A stretch of DNA of 64,000 bases, taken from positions 1,302,001 through 1,366,000 of the forward strand of contig JAKULF010000008.1 of assembly GCA_022661535.1 (NCBI GenBank), written 5' to 3'. A model generated the notes under the pieces. It was not told the DNA's origin. It searched no databases and saw nothing but the letters and a program-made list of their open reading frames with translations. Made by a program: the position numbers and the translations under genes. Of this stretch, positions 46,832 through 57,235 are shown piece by piece (within the stretch, counting starts at the first letter, position 1; each line of letters starts with the position of its first letter). Origin of the DNA: Eutypa lata. Taxonomy: Eukaryota; Ascomycota; Sordariomycetes; Xylariales; Diatrypaceae.

Positions 46832-49449
46832 TCAGCTATCTACCCCAAGACCCAGTTGCTGGGCAAAGTATAGAGATTGGTCATTTTGGACCCACCCAGC
46901 CATATCTGGAAGAGGCGAGGTCGTACCTGGACCGTCCTTAACACGAGAAACGTTTCGATCAAATCCCGAGTTCTCCATTTGTCTCCAATGTTGAAGCTTA
47001 GCCACGCCTGGCCTTGTATCTTCCTTAAATAACTTCGTGTGCTCGAACATGAAATCGCCCTCTTCCGGTATACGTCCCTGGCTGAGACTTAAGTCGATTG
47101 TGAGTGCTACGCGTAGATAGCAGGCGGGGCTGGTCGTTAGAATTTCTGACCAACTGTTGTCATGACAAGGATCATCTTTGTGCCCTGACGATGATGTAAC
47201 CTCATCAATGTGTTTTAAGCCCATGATATGACTGATCGTCTGAGAAATGCCATCTACCCCATCATGTTGTGGTCGGCACTCCTCCATAGCCCTAAACAAA
47301 ATGTACGTTGGGCAGTCTGATTGTATTTTTACGGATTCTAGATCATGGATGGTAGGATAGGAGGCAGAGGCGAATAAAATCTTCCGGCCAAGCATGTGTA
47401 ATGCCAAGGGTAGAGCAGTGCATCCTACAGCACTGCTAGGTACGCAATGCGTGAGGCGTAATTTTAATAGTCTCCTTAGGCGATCAGTGATGCCTTCGAT
47501 TGACTTCGAAAGACCCTGGCCGCTATTTTCAATAGTTTGTAGGTAGAGGAGCGACCTATGACCGCCGGGATTTAGCGATGCTTGCACTGCTGAAAGCTGC
47601 AGCTCGAAATTGCTGAGAGCGACTTGCGAAGTACTGAAGCGGAATTAATATCGATCATGTATATGCACTAATTCAAGCCAAATGAGGCAATGACTTACTA
47701 ATAATATATCCATACCATATCACTAAACATCATGATAAGGTTGTTGTGAGAACCAGTTCCTGTACCACAGGGGGCCTCATCGTCATTATCAGGTCTAACA
47801 AGCGGTAGTAGGAGCCGAGCAAAATTGTACCACCGCCGCAACCCTTCACGGCAGTGTTGGACCTTTGTGTCCTTGCGGCAAAAGGCTAGGTCTTCAGTAG
47901 GCAGTATGGACTTAGGCGGGTACACAATTTCTAGGGTATCAGTCAAGTAGGTACATAACTCGATTAGCGTCGCCAATATCGTGATTAGAACTCGTTTCGA
48001 GGCTGGGTCGTAGACAGTCGATCTATGAATTTCGTCTGAGAGATCTTCTTCGTTGAGAGGGGCGTATGAGTTGAAGTCGAATTGATGGCGAGAAATCTGA
48101 ACGCTTCTACGAACGCAGAGTGGCATGATACGGTCACGGATGATGCAGCACCACCACAGACGCTTCAGAATATTGCCTTTCTTCTTAGATGCACTACCCC
48201 CTAGGCGAGTTGCTGGAACGCTCAAAGCATATGTATCTGCCTTCATAGCCTTAGCGTGCTGGATAGCTATGCTGAGCCAAGTGCTATTGACTTGTCTGTG
48301 TCCTGAAGTAAAGGACGGACACCAATAACTGAGAAGTAGCGCAGATTGTGAAATTGTGATGGAATCAGTTTCAGTCTCGAAATCATACAAAACCTAATAA
48401 TATAATTAGCAAAACCCTATACTACTACGATTCGGCGCTGAAGCGTACTTTTGCACTTTTATAAAAGGCAGTTCTCGCTACTCGGGCTGAAGGGAAACCT
48501 AGTGCTTTTAAATGTTCTTGAGGGACAAGCTTCAAGCCTCACGTTAGCTTCGCAGTTCGTAATTTTCCGGGGGCAATGGGTCCATGATTACATTACACGA
48601 TGCGAACATCATCGCTTGGAGGAGCAGCAACGATACCTGTTTTTCTCCTTCGGATGTGTGAGCTGAACCTTTCTCCAAGTAAATATCCCAGAAGTCGCCT
48701 TCATTTAGAAACGGAAGCATAGGATGAATACATAAGAAGTACTGTCTTAGGAACTCATCCATGATCAGATCATTGGGAACTCTTAGAGCACCCTGTGTTT
48801 CGAGATATAGCAAATCCCCATCACTAGCGACGATTTTGGGGGGTTTGATGAACACCTTGGAGGAAAAATGAACCTCCGCTACTGTCCTTTCAATCCCTAG
48901 TGATACCGTGGGGTTGTCAATTAGTGGTGATATATCGGGTCCCGAAAGAGAGGTGGTGGTCGAGTCTCTCTCTTGGCTGCTCGTCATGGGCCTGCTGCTT
49001 CCTTCAGATTCGTATGTATCTATAGCCTTCTGAGACCTACGAGAGCAGTCGTCATCAGCGGTCACGGATGAAGATGAATCAATCAAGTTAGGAGTGTTAG
49101 GTAGGATCGAGAAAGAGGCACCATCACCGAAGTGATCAAGCTCCTCAGATACGGCTGAGGCTGCCGATGCCGCTGCATCCGACGCTGTCGCTGTCGCTGG
49201 TATTTCCACTGCTCCGTCGCATGGACGACTTAGAAAATTAACATAAGCTCCATTAAATTTCGCATTTTGGAATATAACTTACCTTTGATTCGACCTAGGA
49301 AGGACAATACAGGCATTGCCGTCGAGGCGGCAATTAGTACAAGGCGCGACTATTCTAGTGACATCGCACCTAACCTTTCGTCGGCGACAACCCAGACAAG
49401 CCTTTGCTGCCCTTTTATTTTTCTTGGCTATCACTTTGTCGGGTCCCAT
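46832..49449 (-). CDS. Zn2Cys6 transcription factor (cutinase-TF-1-like)
   Basis: Five exons (49449-49283, 49228-48592, 48529-48449, 48393-47699, 47633-46832) give 793 residues, and all phases agree. The binuclear zinc cluster has Cys 18, 21, 28, 37, 40 and 47 (CLGCRRRKVRC...CTNC...C) with a basic leader. A Ser/Asp-rich linker follows. The fungal-specific TF domain then runs LRVPNDLIMDEFLRQYFLCIHPMLPFLNEGDFWDIY, LLLQAMMFASCN, ALGFPSARVARTAFYKSAKVLYDFETE, SALLLSYWCPSFTSG and LKRLWWCCIIRDR. This order resembles CTF1-beta-type regulators of lipid or cutin use. Exon 3 (81 nt) is read only through splicing. It is the second likely regulator of the block. Confidence 0.93.
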
Positions 49450-49863
49450 TGTGAAGGCAGTTTTATCTCCTGCTTGGTGTGAGGACCGTCGTAGAATAAC
49501 TTTCCAGTTATACACTAGGAATAGGAAGGTCCCTGTGCCGCTTTGAGTGATTTATGTTAGCAACAACTATTGATACGGGCTAAAAGATGGTTGAGTTGAC
49601 GTTTTTCTGCAGCTTTTGGGACGTGTACCTAGCTCTACTTAGTACTAGGTACTACCTTGGAGAATATGCGCGCCCTTTACACACCCCTGATATGTGGGGT
49701 TTTGGCATTAATTAGATACTTGGCGAGCTTATAGATAGCAAGATCACATTGAGTAAGGCGCCTAGGCGTGTTGTGACCCGGGCATACCTTACCTATCTTA
49801 GGCAAGTAACTACCCAGCTCCTATTAACTACCTAGGGAATTTCGACCAAATATCCTCCTAGCA
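49450..49863. other. intergenic region Zn2Cys6 / thioesterase
   Basis: 414 bp without a gene; it is the promoter region of the Zn2Cys6 gene. Confidence 0.5.
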
Positions 49864-50463
49864 CTAGAGCTTGCTAGGAACTCTAAGGCACCGAATAAGT
49901 GCCTCTTTAACCCGCATATCAACACTATCCTTAGATGCCCTACCAGTATCACTATCCACGAAAACATGAACCAGCTCACCTACTGCACATACTTCATCCA
50001 CGCCTTTCTCGAATATCCCAACCTCGTACCTCACGCTGGAGCTCCGTAGCTCTTTCACACATAGCCCCAACTGAGCAATAGCGGGATATTTAGTTGGTCG
50101 AAAGTAGTTGATGCTGGAATGTACGACGAGTCCTCGTTGTGCTGATGCAGGAGGATTCATACCACCAAATTCGATGAGATATGCGTTGATTACAGAGTCA
50201 ACCCTGCGGAGAGGTTAATGCGCAGATCTTTAGGTGCCCCAGTCTATGAGGGAGATGGGAATAAAGACGAACATCAAATTATAGACGGAATTGTTGACAT
50301 GACCATACATATCATTGTCGTTCCTAAATCCTGGGTCAATCCTGTAAGTTCCCTAATTGCCATGCAAATGAATTTCAATGCAAACACACCATCTTGTTCT
50401 GTAATCTAAGAAGTATGCATAATCTTCCCTTGTCCGGGATTTCTGTGATCGGAGCTGTGCCAT
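49864..50463 (-). CDS. hot-dog fold thioesterase (4HBT family)
   Basis: Three exons (50463-50390, 50341-50273, 50203-49864) give 160 residues. The second intron again has a GTTCGT donor. Splicing creates YFLDYRTRWIDPGFRNDND and SVYNLMVDSVINAYLIEFGG. The active-site region is DNDMYGHVNN (33-42), with the Asp/His/Asn typical of 4-hydroxybenzoyl-CoA-type thioesterases. The core INYFRPTKYPAIAQLGLCVKEL and YEVGIFEKG follow, ending with a strand AVGELVHVFVD. It likely releases an acid from an acyl-CoA or acyl carrier. It is divergent from the monooxygenase gene with a 709-bp shared promoter, which suggests co-regulation. Confidence 0.9.
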
Positions 50464-51172
50464 GTTGAAGGTCTTCCAAATCGACCTATCATTCACCTAT
50501 CTTACTTTCTTATTACCACAGTGATCTGACTTGGTTCAAAGTTCTGAGCCGTCCCGGTTAGTAGCTAGATCTCACCTATTAACACCATTTATCACTGCCT
50601 CATCGAGTTTATGATCGTGTCTAATATGCCCCATTGAATCGTTGGAGGTATTACTCATGCACCACCAATGGTCCATGACTCATGGCAACACAATACCGTG
50701 AACCAATTATCTAGCCTCTACACGTCCCATTAATATTCTTGTGGCCAAGGCGCTAGAACGACCGAACCCATTATCTTGCGGGGCCCCATCGCCAAGAAAC
50801 TGGGGTAAAGGAAGTTTCAGGGGCGGGCGTGAAGGCTGGAAAAGAACCTCGATGGTAATGTATGACAAAAGAATATCAATGAACTCGAGGTCCAGAAGTT
50901 TGAAAGCGTGTCTATCTTTCTGTCTATGTTTCGAATATTATGTATTTGTTATTTCCGTTCCGATCGACCGATATGACGTTTACCTAGAGGCGGATGACGA
51001 ACTCAAGCCTCCTTCTTTCTACCAGTACTTGTTTCTTTATTGATTCACCCGTTTTATCTTCTTCGTTCTCATATATTATATGTACACATTCAGTTATGAT
51101 AAATCCATTACAGCGTCGAAGCATTGCATCTCCTATCATAGCTACGTTTTCGTATATTTTGGCACTTAGAAC
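50464..51172. other. divergent promoter region thioesterase / monooxygenase
   Basis: 709 bp between two divergent starts; no convincing gene. The CCG-rich words CCGTCCCGG (near 50551) and CCGATCGACCG (near 50960) could be regulator half-sites. Confidence 0.5.
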
Positions 51173-53005
51173 ATGGAGACTCAAAACGTAATCATCATTG
51201 GTGGTGGTGTCGCCGGCATTGCCATGGCTCACACCCTAAAATGCAGACTCGGCCATACAGATTTTGAGGTGAGTACAGATATCGACCTAGTAGCTAAATG
51301 AAACATAAACAGTAGCTAAAGGTTCCTCGGTAGATTTACGAGAAGCTCGAAGGCCTGGGCGGGACCTGGAAGGCCAATACTTACCCTGGGTGGTGCGTAG
51401 CCGTCTTGAACCTCTATATATCACAATACTGATGCTTTGCAGCGGATCTGATGTCCCGGTCCATCTGTATTCTTTCAGCTTCAATCTCAACCCAAACTGG
51501 ACATCGGCATTATGTGACCAGCAAGAAATTCTTCAATGTGAGTAGACGATTACTGCCCTTTTCAAAGCCTGTGAGACTTACGGTTTTCCAGATATAGAAT
51601 CCACCGTGGACAAATTTCATCTGCGAGAACACTTCCACTTCAACATCGAATGCCTCGGTGCGAGATGGGTTGCCGGGCGGTGGCATGTCTCATTCTTCAA
51701 CAAGGCCACGGGCAAGAAATTTACGAAGACATGTAAGGTACTCCTCTCGGCCGTAGGCGGCTTTTCGCAGCCCAGGCGAAGTAGATTCCCTGGAATGGAT
51801 CGCTTTAAGGGTCGGATCTTCCACACGGCCGAGTGGGACCATGGTTTTGACTACACCGGGAAGAAGGTCGCAGTTATCGGCAACGGCTGTAGCGCTGCCC
51901 AAGTCGTGCCCTCCATAGCACCCAACGTAAGGAAACTCACGCAATACGCCCGCAGCGCCCAGTGGTATCATGAACGACCGAATCAGGGGTTTTCCAGCTT
52001 CCAGAGGTTCTGTTTCCGCTACATACCACTATGGCAACGAATTCACAGGCTCGATCTCTTTCTAAAGACGGACCAGTTGGCGGCTGTATACGGACCAAAG
52101 GCAAGCCAGGTAAAACAGCGGCTATCCATCGAAGATGCGTCAAGACGGTACATCTACAAGGAGACCCCTGAGAAGTACCATGAGTTCATAGTTCCAGACT
52201 TCCCCTTGGGATGCAAGAGGCGAATTTACGACCCGGGTTACTTGGCCTCCTTGCATTTAGAGCACGTGGAGCTCATTCCCGAGGGCATAAAACAATTCAC
52301 GGAAAGTGGACTTGTCAGCGAGAGTGGCAGAGAGGAAGAGTTCGATGCCGTTATTCTTGCAACAGGCTTCCAGGTGCAGTCATTCCTCGCTCCTATGGAG
52401 ATAACCGGTAAAACAGGCAATACTCTCAGGCAGCAATGGGATGAAAAGAGAGGGGCGCAGGCATATATGGGCACCTACGTCCACGACTTCCCAAATTTCG
52501 GCACGCTGTAAATATCAAAGCCCAAGCTTCTTCGAACCCCTATAATAATTAGAGACCACTAACTATTCGCAGATTTGGCCCAAATACCTTCCCGGCGTTC
52601 AACTCCGTTATATACTCAATCGAGGTCCAAGTGGCTTATATCGCCGCTACGTTAATGAAACCACTCCTGGATGGGTATGCTGATGTCATCGAGGTTCGTG
52701 AAGAAGCGGAAGAAAAGTTTGTTAGGGACTTGGATGCTGTCCTCGACGAAACGGTCTTTGCGGCCGGATGCAATAATTGGTACATTAATTCGGCTGGTCG
52801 TAACTCCGCAGCGTGGCCAGGAATGGCATCTTCGTTCTGGCGTGCCACTTTCTTCCCCAGGTGGAAGGATTTCAAATCGACAGGTGGTTCTTCACTGTGT
52901 GCATTGCGCCGACTCTGGAGGAGTCTAAACGGCGGCGGCACTGTTGCTTTTTGTCTTGTTGCGGCTTCAGCTATGGCCTATCAGTCAGTGTACTTACATG
53001 CCTGA
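51173..53005 (+). CDS. flavin-containing Baeyer-Villiger-type monooxygenase
   Basis: Five exons (51173-51268, 51334-51392, 51443-51537, 51592-52507, 52573-53005) give 532 residues. The FAD Rossmann motif is GGGVAG (10-15), with YEKLEGLGGTW and the YPGCGSDVPVHLYSFS sequence after splicing. The BVMO fingerprint F-x-G-x3-H-x3-W is met by FKGRIFHTAEWD (155-166). The NADPH site is VIGNGCSA (about 179-185), and the ATG motif is VILATGF. The C-terminal part (GRNSAAWPGMASSFW, FKSTGG) is complete, ending in a hydrophobic segment (TVAFCLVAASAMAY) that may anchor it in a membrane. Such enzymes insert oxygen next to a ketone carbonyl to give an ester or lactone. The substrate is unknown. Confidence 0.93.
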
Positions 53006-54777
53006 TTAGAAATGGGAGTATATCTTACTTGCTGATGTTGAAAGAATCACCACTTTCCTTACTTCTTTCATTGCCTTCATACCCAGATAATATTGATGGA
53101 ATAACTAGTTAGTACCTTGGATAGTTGCACGGGCTATGTTGGTAATAACTACGTTTTCTAAGTCAAGGTCTTCTTGCTTGTGCCTGCCATTGAATACATA
53201 ATTATCACTTGGTACGACCCCTTTTAGATAATTACATCGAATAGCTGAATACATTTGCCAACCATCTTCATTACTTCCCTGGCAATTAAACTAGAACATA
53301 CCGATCAACCATCATTGGTCCTTGGGCTAAGTATATTTGGCACAATCAGTTGATTGTCAAGTTCCTTGTAAATACCCTCTATTACGGCACACTAAGTGGC
53401 GGCCTACTATGAGGCGCTAACAACTTTACATTTTTGTCTCGGTGGTGTAGCGGATTGTCCTTGCATCAGTTCCGTTATACCCGCAACTCAGGAACAGATT
53501 TGCTCCATTCATTGATGACCCTGGACTTCAATTGGTAGCTCCTGGATACTTTCACATCATAAGTAGTATTGTATCGGATAATGAAGGCAACCCTTCTAAA
53601 TATATAGCTTGCTGATACAGTAGTAACTTAAAAATTATCATTTTGGCATTTTGGCATTCCTGCAGTGATCCTTACATATATCTACCACCACCCATGTTAT
53701 ATATCCAGTCCTACAACTTTACCTTTGGTCAAAGATTTCCTTATCCGGAAAGCTAGTTGAATATACCAGTCTACAGGATTTAATGCTCTGCAGTCTTATA
53801 ATGAAGCTTGGACTTGAAATTAAACATGTGAGACTTTTATTATGTTCTCCTTTATGATATATCAGCTCCATTACTTCCTGGCGGCGGTCAAGAAAATGGG
53901 ATGTATTGTGTGAAAGTGAATGCGTTGTCACTAAAGGGTCTTACTTAAGATGTCAAAGGGGTAAAAGGAGCTCTAAGGACCTGAGGTATCAATAACAAGG
54001 CAGAAGCAATGTGTATCAGACTATATCTGACCACATATTTCTTAATTACATAAAACAGAATACAGAACTAAGCTGCCTGGAAATACCTGATATACCCCAG
54101 AATTCTAACAAGGCCATTCTAATTAACATGGGTAGATGTTGTAGAATGAATTAAATTGCATTGTATAACCATATGCATGAGTCTCCAATATAATCTAATT
54201 AATACCTTAGGTGGTGGTAATGGCAGATACATGTAGGCATCGCTGCAGAAATGGCAGTTCTAGTTTAAAACCATTAGAAGAAAGCCTATTGTAGCAACTA
54301 TTAGACTGATGATAGCACACGCGTAAATAAATAAATAATACATTTTATCATATTAATAATATATTGTTCGCATTGAAGATCACAAGGATGTGTGTGATGT
54401 AAACTATCCAGTCCTAGTAGTTGTACAATGGGTAAGTAACATATTGTTTTCCCTTCAGTCTTATATGCAAGTACACATTCATTATTTAACGAAAATTCAC
54501 TTACTCTGCTTATTATTATTATGTTAAGGTTTCCTACATGTTACTTTTAAGAATGGGGGAAAGGATGGATATGATATCTTTCCTGGCATTGATTGTTACT
54601 GGGCAACCGATATCTATTGTCACGGCTTCTATAACTACATACATGGTTATCCCACTCTGATAAGCTGCCTACTCCATCATCACACACTCTGATCTACTGT
54701 ATGTACATAACCTGATAGCTTGATTGACTGTTCTAATTGGCACAGGCCCTAGCGTACTGCCCTGTGTACAAAGCAAG
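53006..54777. other. gene-free stretch
   Basis: 1.8 kb, AT-rich in places; frames are short. I see nothing recognisable. Confidence 0.5.
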
Positions 54778-55092
54778 ATGTACAGCAAGTCCGGCAAGTA
54801 CAACGGCGGACACGGTGGCGGAGGCCAGGACTTGCCCCCACTAAGTGACATCGACACTTTCAGCAAAGCCGGCCCTTCACGGATCCGCTACGGCGAGAAC
54901 GACCTACCTAAGATATGCCACGGCGGAAAGGGACTACCCATGTGGAAAAACAAGGCCGCGGAAGAGAAACCGGAAGCCTGCGAACCACCCGTCATGCTCG
55001 ACTCTCATACTATGGTGTCCGCAGGTGGTTCCCTGAAGAGCTATAATGCAGGCGGTACACACGGTGGTGGCAACAAGGCGGAAGGAACTTAG
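54778..55092 (+). CDS. small Gly-rich hypothetical protein (104 aa)
   Basis: An open frame from ATG 54778 encodes a hydrophilic protein with Gly/His-rich ends (GGHGGGGQD near the start, GGTHGGGNK near the end). Between them is a Pro/Lys-rich middle with two Cys (ICHGG, ACEPP). There is no signal peptide. The coding part has clearly higher G+C than the flanks, as expected for a real gene. No family is recognised. An upstream exon is possible, because CACAG at about 54744 could be an acceptor. Confidence 0.5.
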   Translation: MYSKSGKYNGGHGGGGQDLPPLSDIDTFSKAGPSRIRYGENDLPKICHGGKGLPMWKNKAAEEKPEACEPPVMLDSHTMVSAGGSLKSYNAGGTHGGGNKAEGT

Positions 55093-56186
55093 GAGAACTC
55101 GACCTACTCGACAAACAAGAACATTTCGTCCTAGACAAAATTGCAGAATACGACATGAGGTGGAGGATGCTGGGATATATGGACATGAATGATGGGAGTA
55201 GCGCTCTAGGACGTAGGCCGAAGTCAACTGCGTATCATCAAGGGGGTTTCTTAATCAACAACACGGCGATATATATTAGGGCTATGGTAGCCGTGAGGCA
55301 AATAGCAAGGTCACAGGTAGTAGCCAGTTTAAAAGGCAAGGAGCTTAACTTTGTAAAAGTGACTTACGAATCCTCAAACATCGAACTTTCTCTATGTGGT
55401 TAACATAGATATTACCGCATCTGGGTGTCCTTGAAAGGGCATCCAGATGCGGTAAAAAGTGGGACATTAGAGCCCTGTTGGATGATATACTGCAGACGTA
55501 GACTAAGTAACGCTGTCTGTGTCTCATCTGTAAAAGTATAGTACAATAGGTTAATTTGTAGCATCTTTGTATAATGCCTTAGTGCACTCGATGCTAGTTC
55601 ATATACAATATTTGGGATTTTTGGACCCAGTGCAGTCTCAAACATCTTAGTCTTTTGTGCAAGCTGTTGTTTCTTAGCTAAATACGCGGGTTTGGTAGTT
55701 AGAGGCTAATATATAGATTGCAGGTGGGGTTTTCAGTTTATGTGACCTTTCAAGTTCAGTTTACTTTGATAACGTAGAGATGCGGAGGCAGATGTCATAT
55801 TCTGTCGGTAGCGCTGAGGCTCCAGTCTACATGGTAATGTATTCAATGTAGTCGTGCCAGCTAACAACCTAAGGTTAGTCTATCGAGAATATTCCACGCA
55901 GCTCACTGGGTTCGGTGTGTTGAGAGATATTTCTGTCCGCAATATGTGCAACGTGCTTTGTTAATCTGCACGTATAATAAAACTTCCTACGTATATACAA
56001 CGAAAATCCAAAACCCAAATCCATTTTCCCCTTAATGACCCCCCCGTATTATGCAGAAATCCCGGCCAAAACAAATAGACCAGGCCATGGTCTTACCCTG
56101 ACTCGATAATAGGAAAAGCCCTTTAACCGTACTAGATTTCTCGTCACATATTCGTACAGCTACCGCGGGGATCGAGGACTGGGCCA
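55093..56186. other. intergenic region with a strong hairpin
   Basis: No convincing gene. It contains the inverted repeat at 55412-55455 annotated separately. Confidence 0.5.
55412..55455. repeat. 19-bp inverted repeat, 6-nt loop
   Basis: Arms 55412-55430 (TTACCGCATCTGGGTGTCC) and 55437-55455 pair over 19 positions around the loop TTGAAA. The only two non-Watson-Crick positions are both G-U compatible when transcribed from the plus strand. It lies in intergenic DNA downstream of the Gly-rich gene. Confidence 0.85.
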
Positions 56187-57235
56187 CTATGAAGTGGTGA
56201 TCTCAATCCACTGGATCTGCATCTCGGCACTGCCGCCGACTTGCACTGTAAAGGTCAAAAGGTCAGTATCAACTCGGATAGAAATACGCATCATATAGGG
56301 GGCTTCAAAGGATATGTGCTCTGGGGGGGATATTATCCGTGCTTGTAAAGTCCGGAGGAAAAAAAAAATATCCACTTACTGCTGCCGGTCCAGTCGCCGC
56401 CGTCGCTCCAGGAGTTGAAAAGGAGGGTGGCGGGGTCGACTGGAGCCTGGAACTGGATCGAGGCTGTCTGTACTCCGTCCACATACCAATCAGACGATCC
56501 CGGAGTCCACACCAAGGTGTGCTCCTGCCAGTTGTTCCAAGACGACGCAAGCGTCACCTCACCTGCGCGACAGGTTAGTATCTACGGACAACGAAGTATA
56601 CACGGAGAAGTGTACTTACGGGTTGCTTCAGGATGATGTATCTCCCCTTCCCACGTCGGCTGGTTGGTGTAGTGAGCCGTGGTATCCGCCTCCTTGGTCA
56701 GGATCTCCAGATCTGCTTCCTGGACCTTGCCGCCGTCGGGCAAGTAGTAGGTGAACATGGCCGTGCAGGCTCCGGCGTCGCCAAGAGTTCTGGCGCGCAT
56801 CTTCATGGTGACGTACTGGTAGCCGTGGTTCCGCGACTCGACCTCGGAGGAGGATTGGAAGTCCTGGTGCCGGACGGTCCGCATGGTCAGGAAGGTGTCG
56901 GTCTCCGGGTTGTCGTCGGTGTTCTGCTGGATGTAGATGTTGTTGTAGCTGTTGGTCATGCGCGTCGGGGCGATGTCGCTGGCTTCCTTGCTCCAGTTCA
57001 TGATCGCCCAGTAGTCGTTCCACTCCGCGGAGTTGAAGTACTCGTGCGTGACCCCCGCGTTGTGGCTTCCGTCCCAGTCCTCGATCGGCGCGGGCACGCT
57101 CGGGTTCGCGATGCTCGTGAAATCGAAGCGCTGAACATTTTGTCTCGGCTCCGTGGCCCGAGTCTTGTGTGCACCGTGGGAGGCGGCTACAGCTGCTGAC
57201 GCAGAGAGCAAAAGGGTTACAGCGAGGTTCTGCAT
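56187..57235 (-). CDS. secreted GH16 family glycosidase
   Basis: Three exons (57235-56620, 56562-56380, 56245-56187) encode 285 residues. A signal peptide (MQNLAVTLLLSASAAVAASH) is evident. The GH16 catalytic motif E-x-D-x-E is at E173-A-D-L-E177 (EADLEIL), preceded by FTYYLPDGGKVQ. Downstream are WNNWQEHTLVWTPGSSDWYVDG, LLFNSWSDGGDW and the C-terminal GGSAEMQIQWIEI strand. The second intron (134 nt) contains an A-rich run. The enzyme is expected to act outside the cell on beta-1,3/1,4-glucan or a related polysaccharide, possibly by transglycosylation. The exact substrate cannot be read. Confidence 0.93.

Noticed and set aside
23004..53005. secondary-metabolite biosynthetic cluster
   Set aside because: No polyketide synthase, NRPS, terpene synthase or prenyltransferase is present; a catabolic reading fits the genes better.
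53443..53515. possible tRNA starting GGTGGTGTAGCGG
   Set aside because: No closing acceptor stem and no GTTCRA T-loop in the expected place.
55155..55403. 82-codon plus-strand frame before the hairpin
   Set aside because: No motif or coding bias; may be chance.
56633..57199. 188-codon plus-strand frame
   Set aside because: Shadow of the GH16 gene on the opposite strand.
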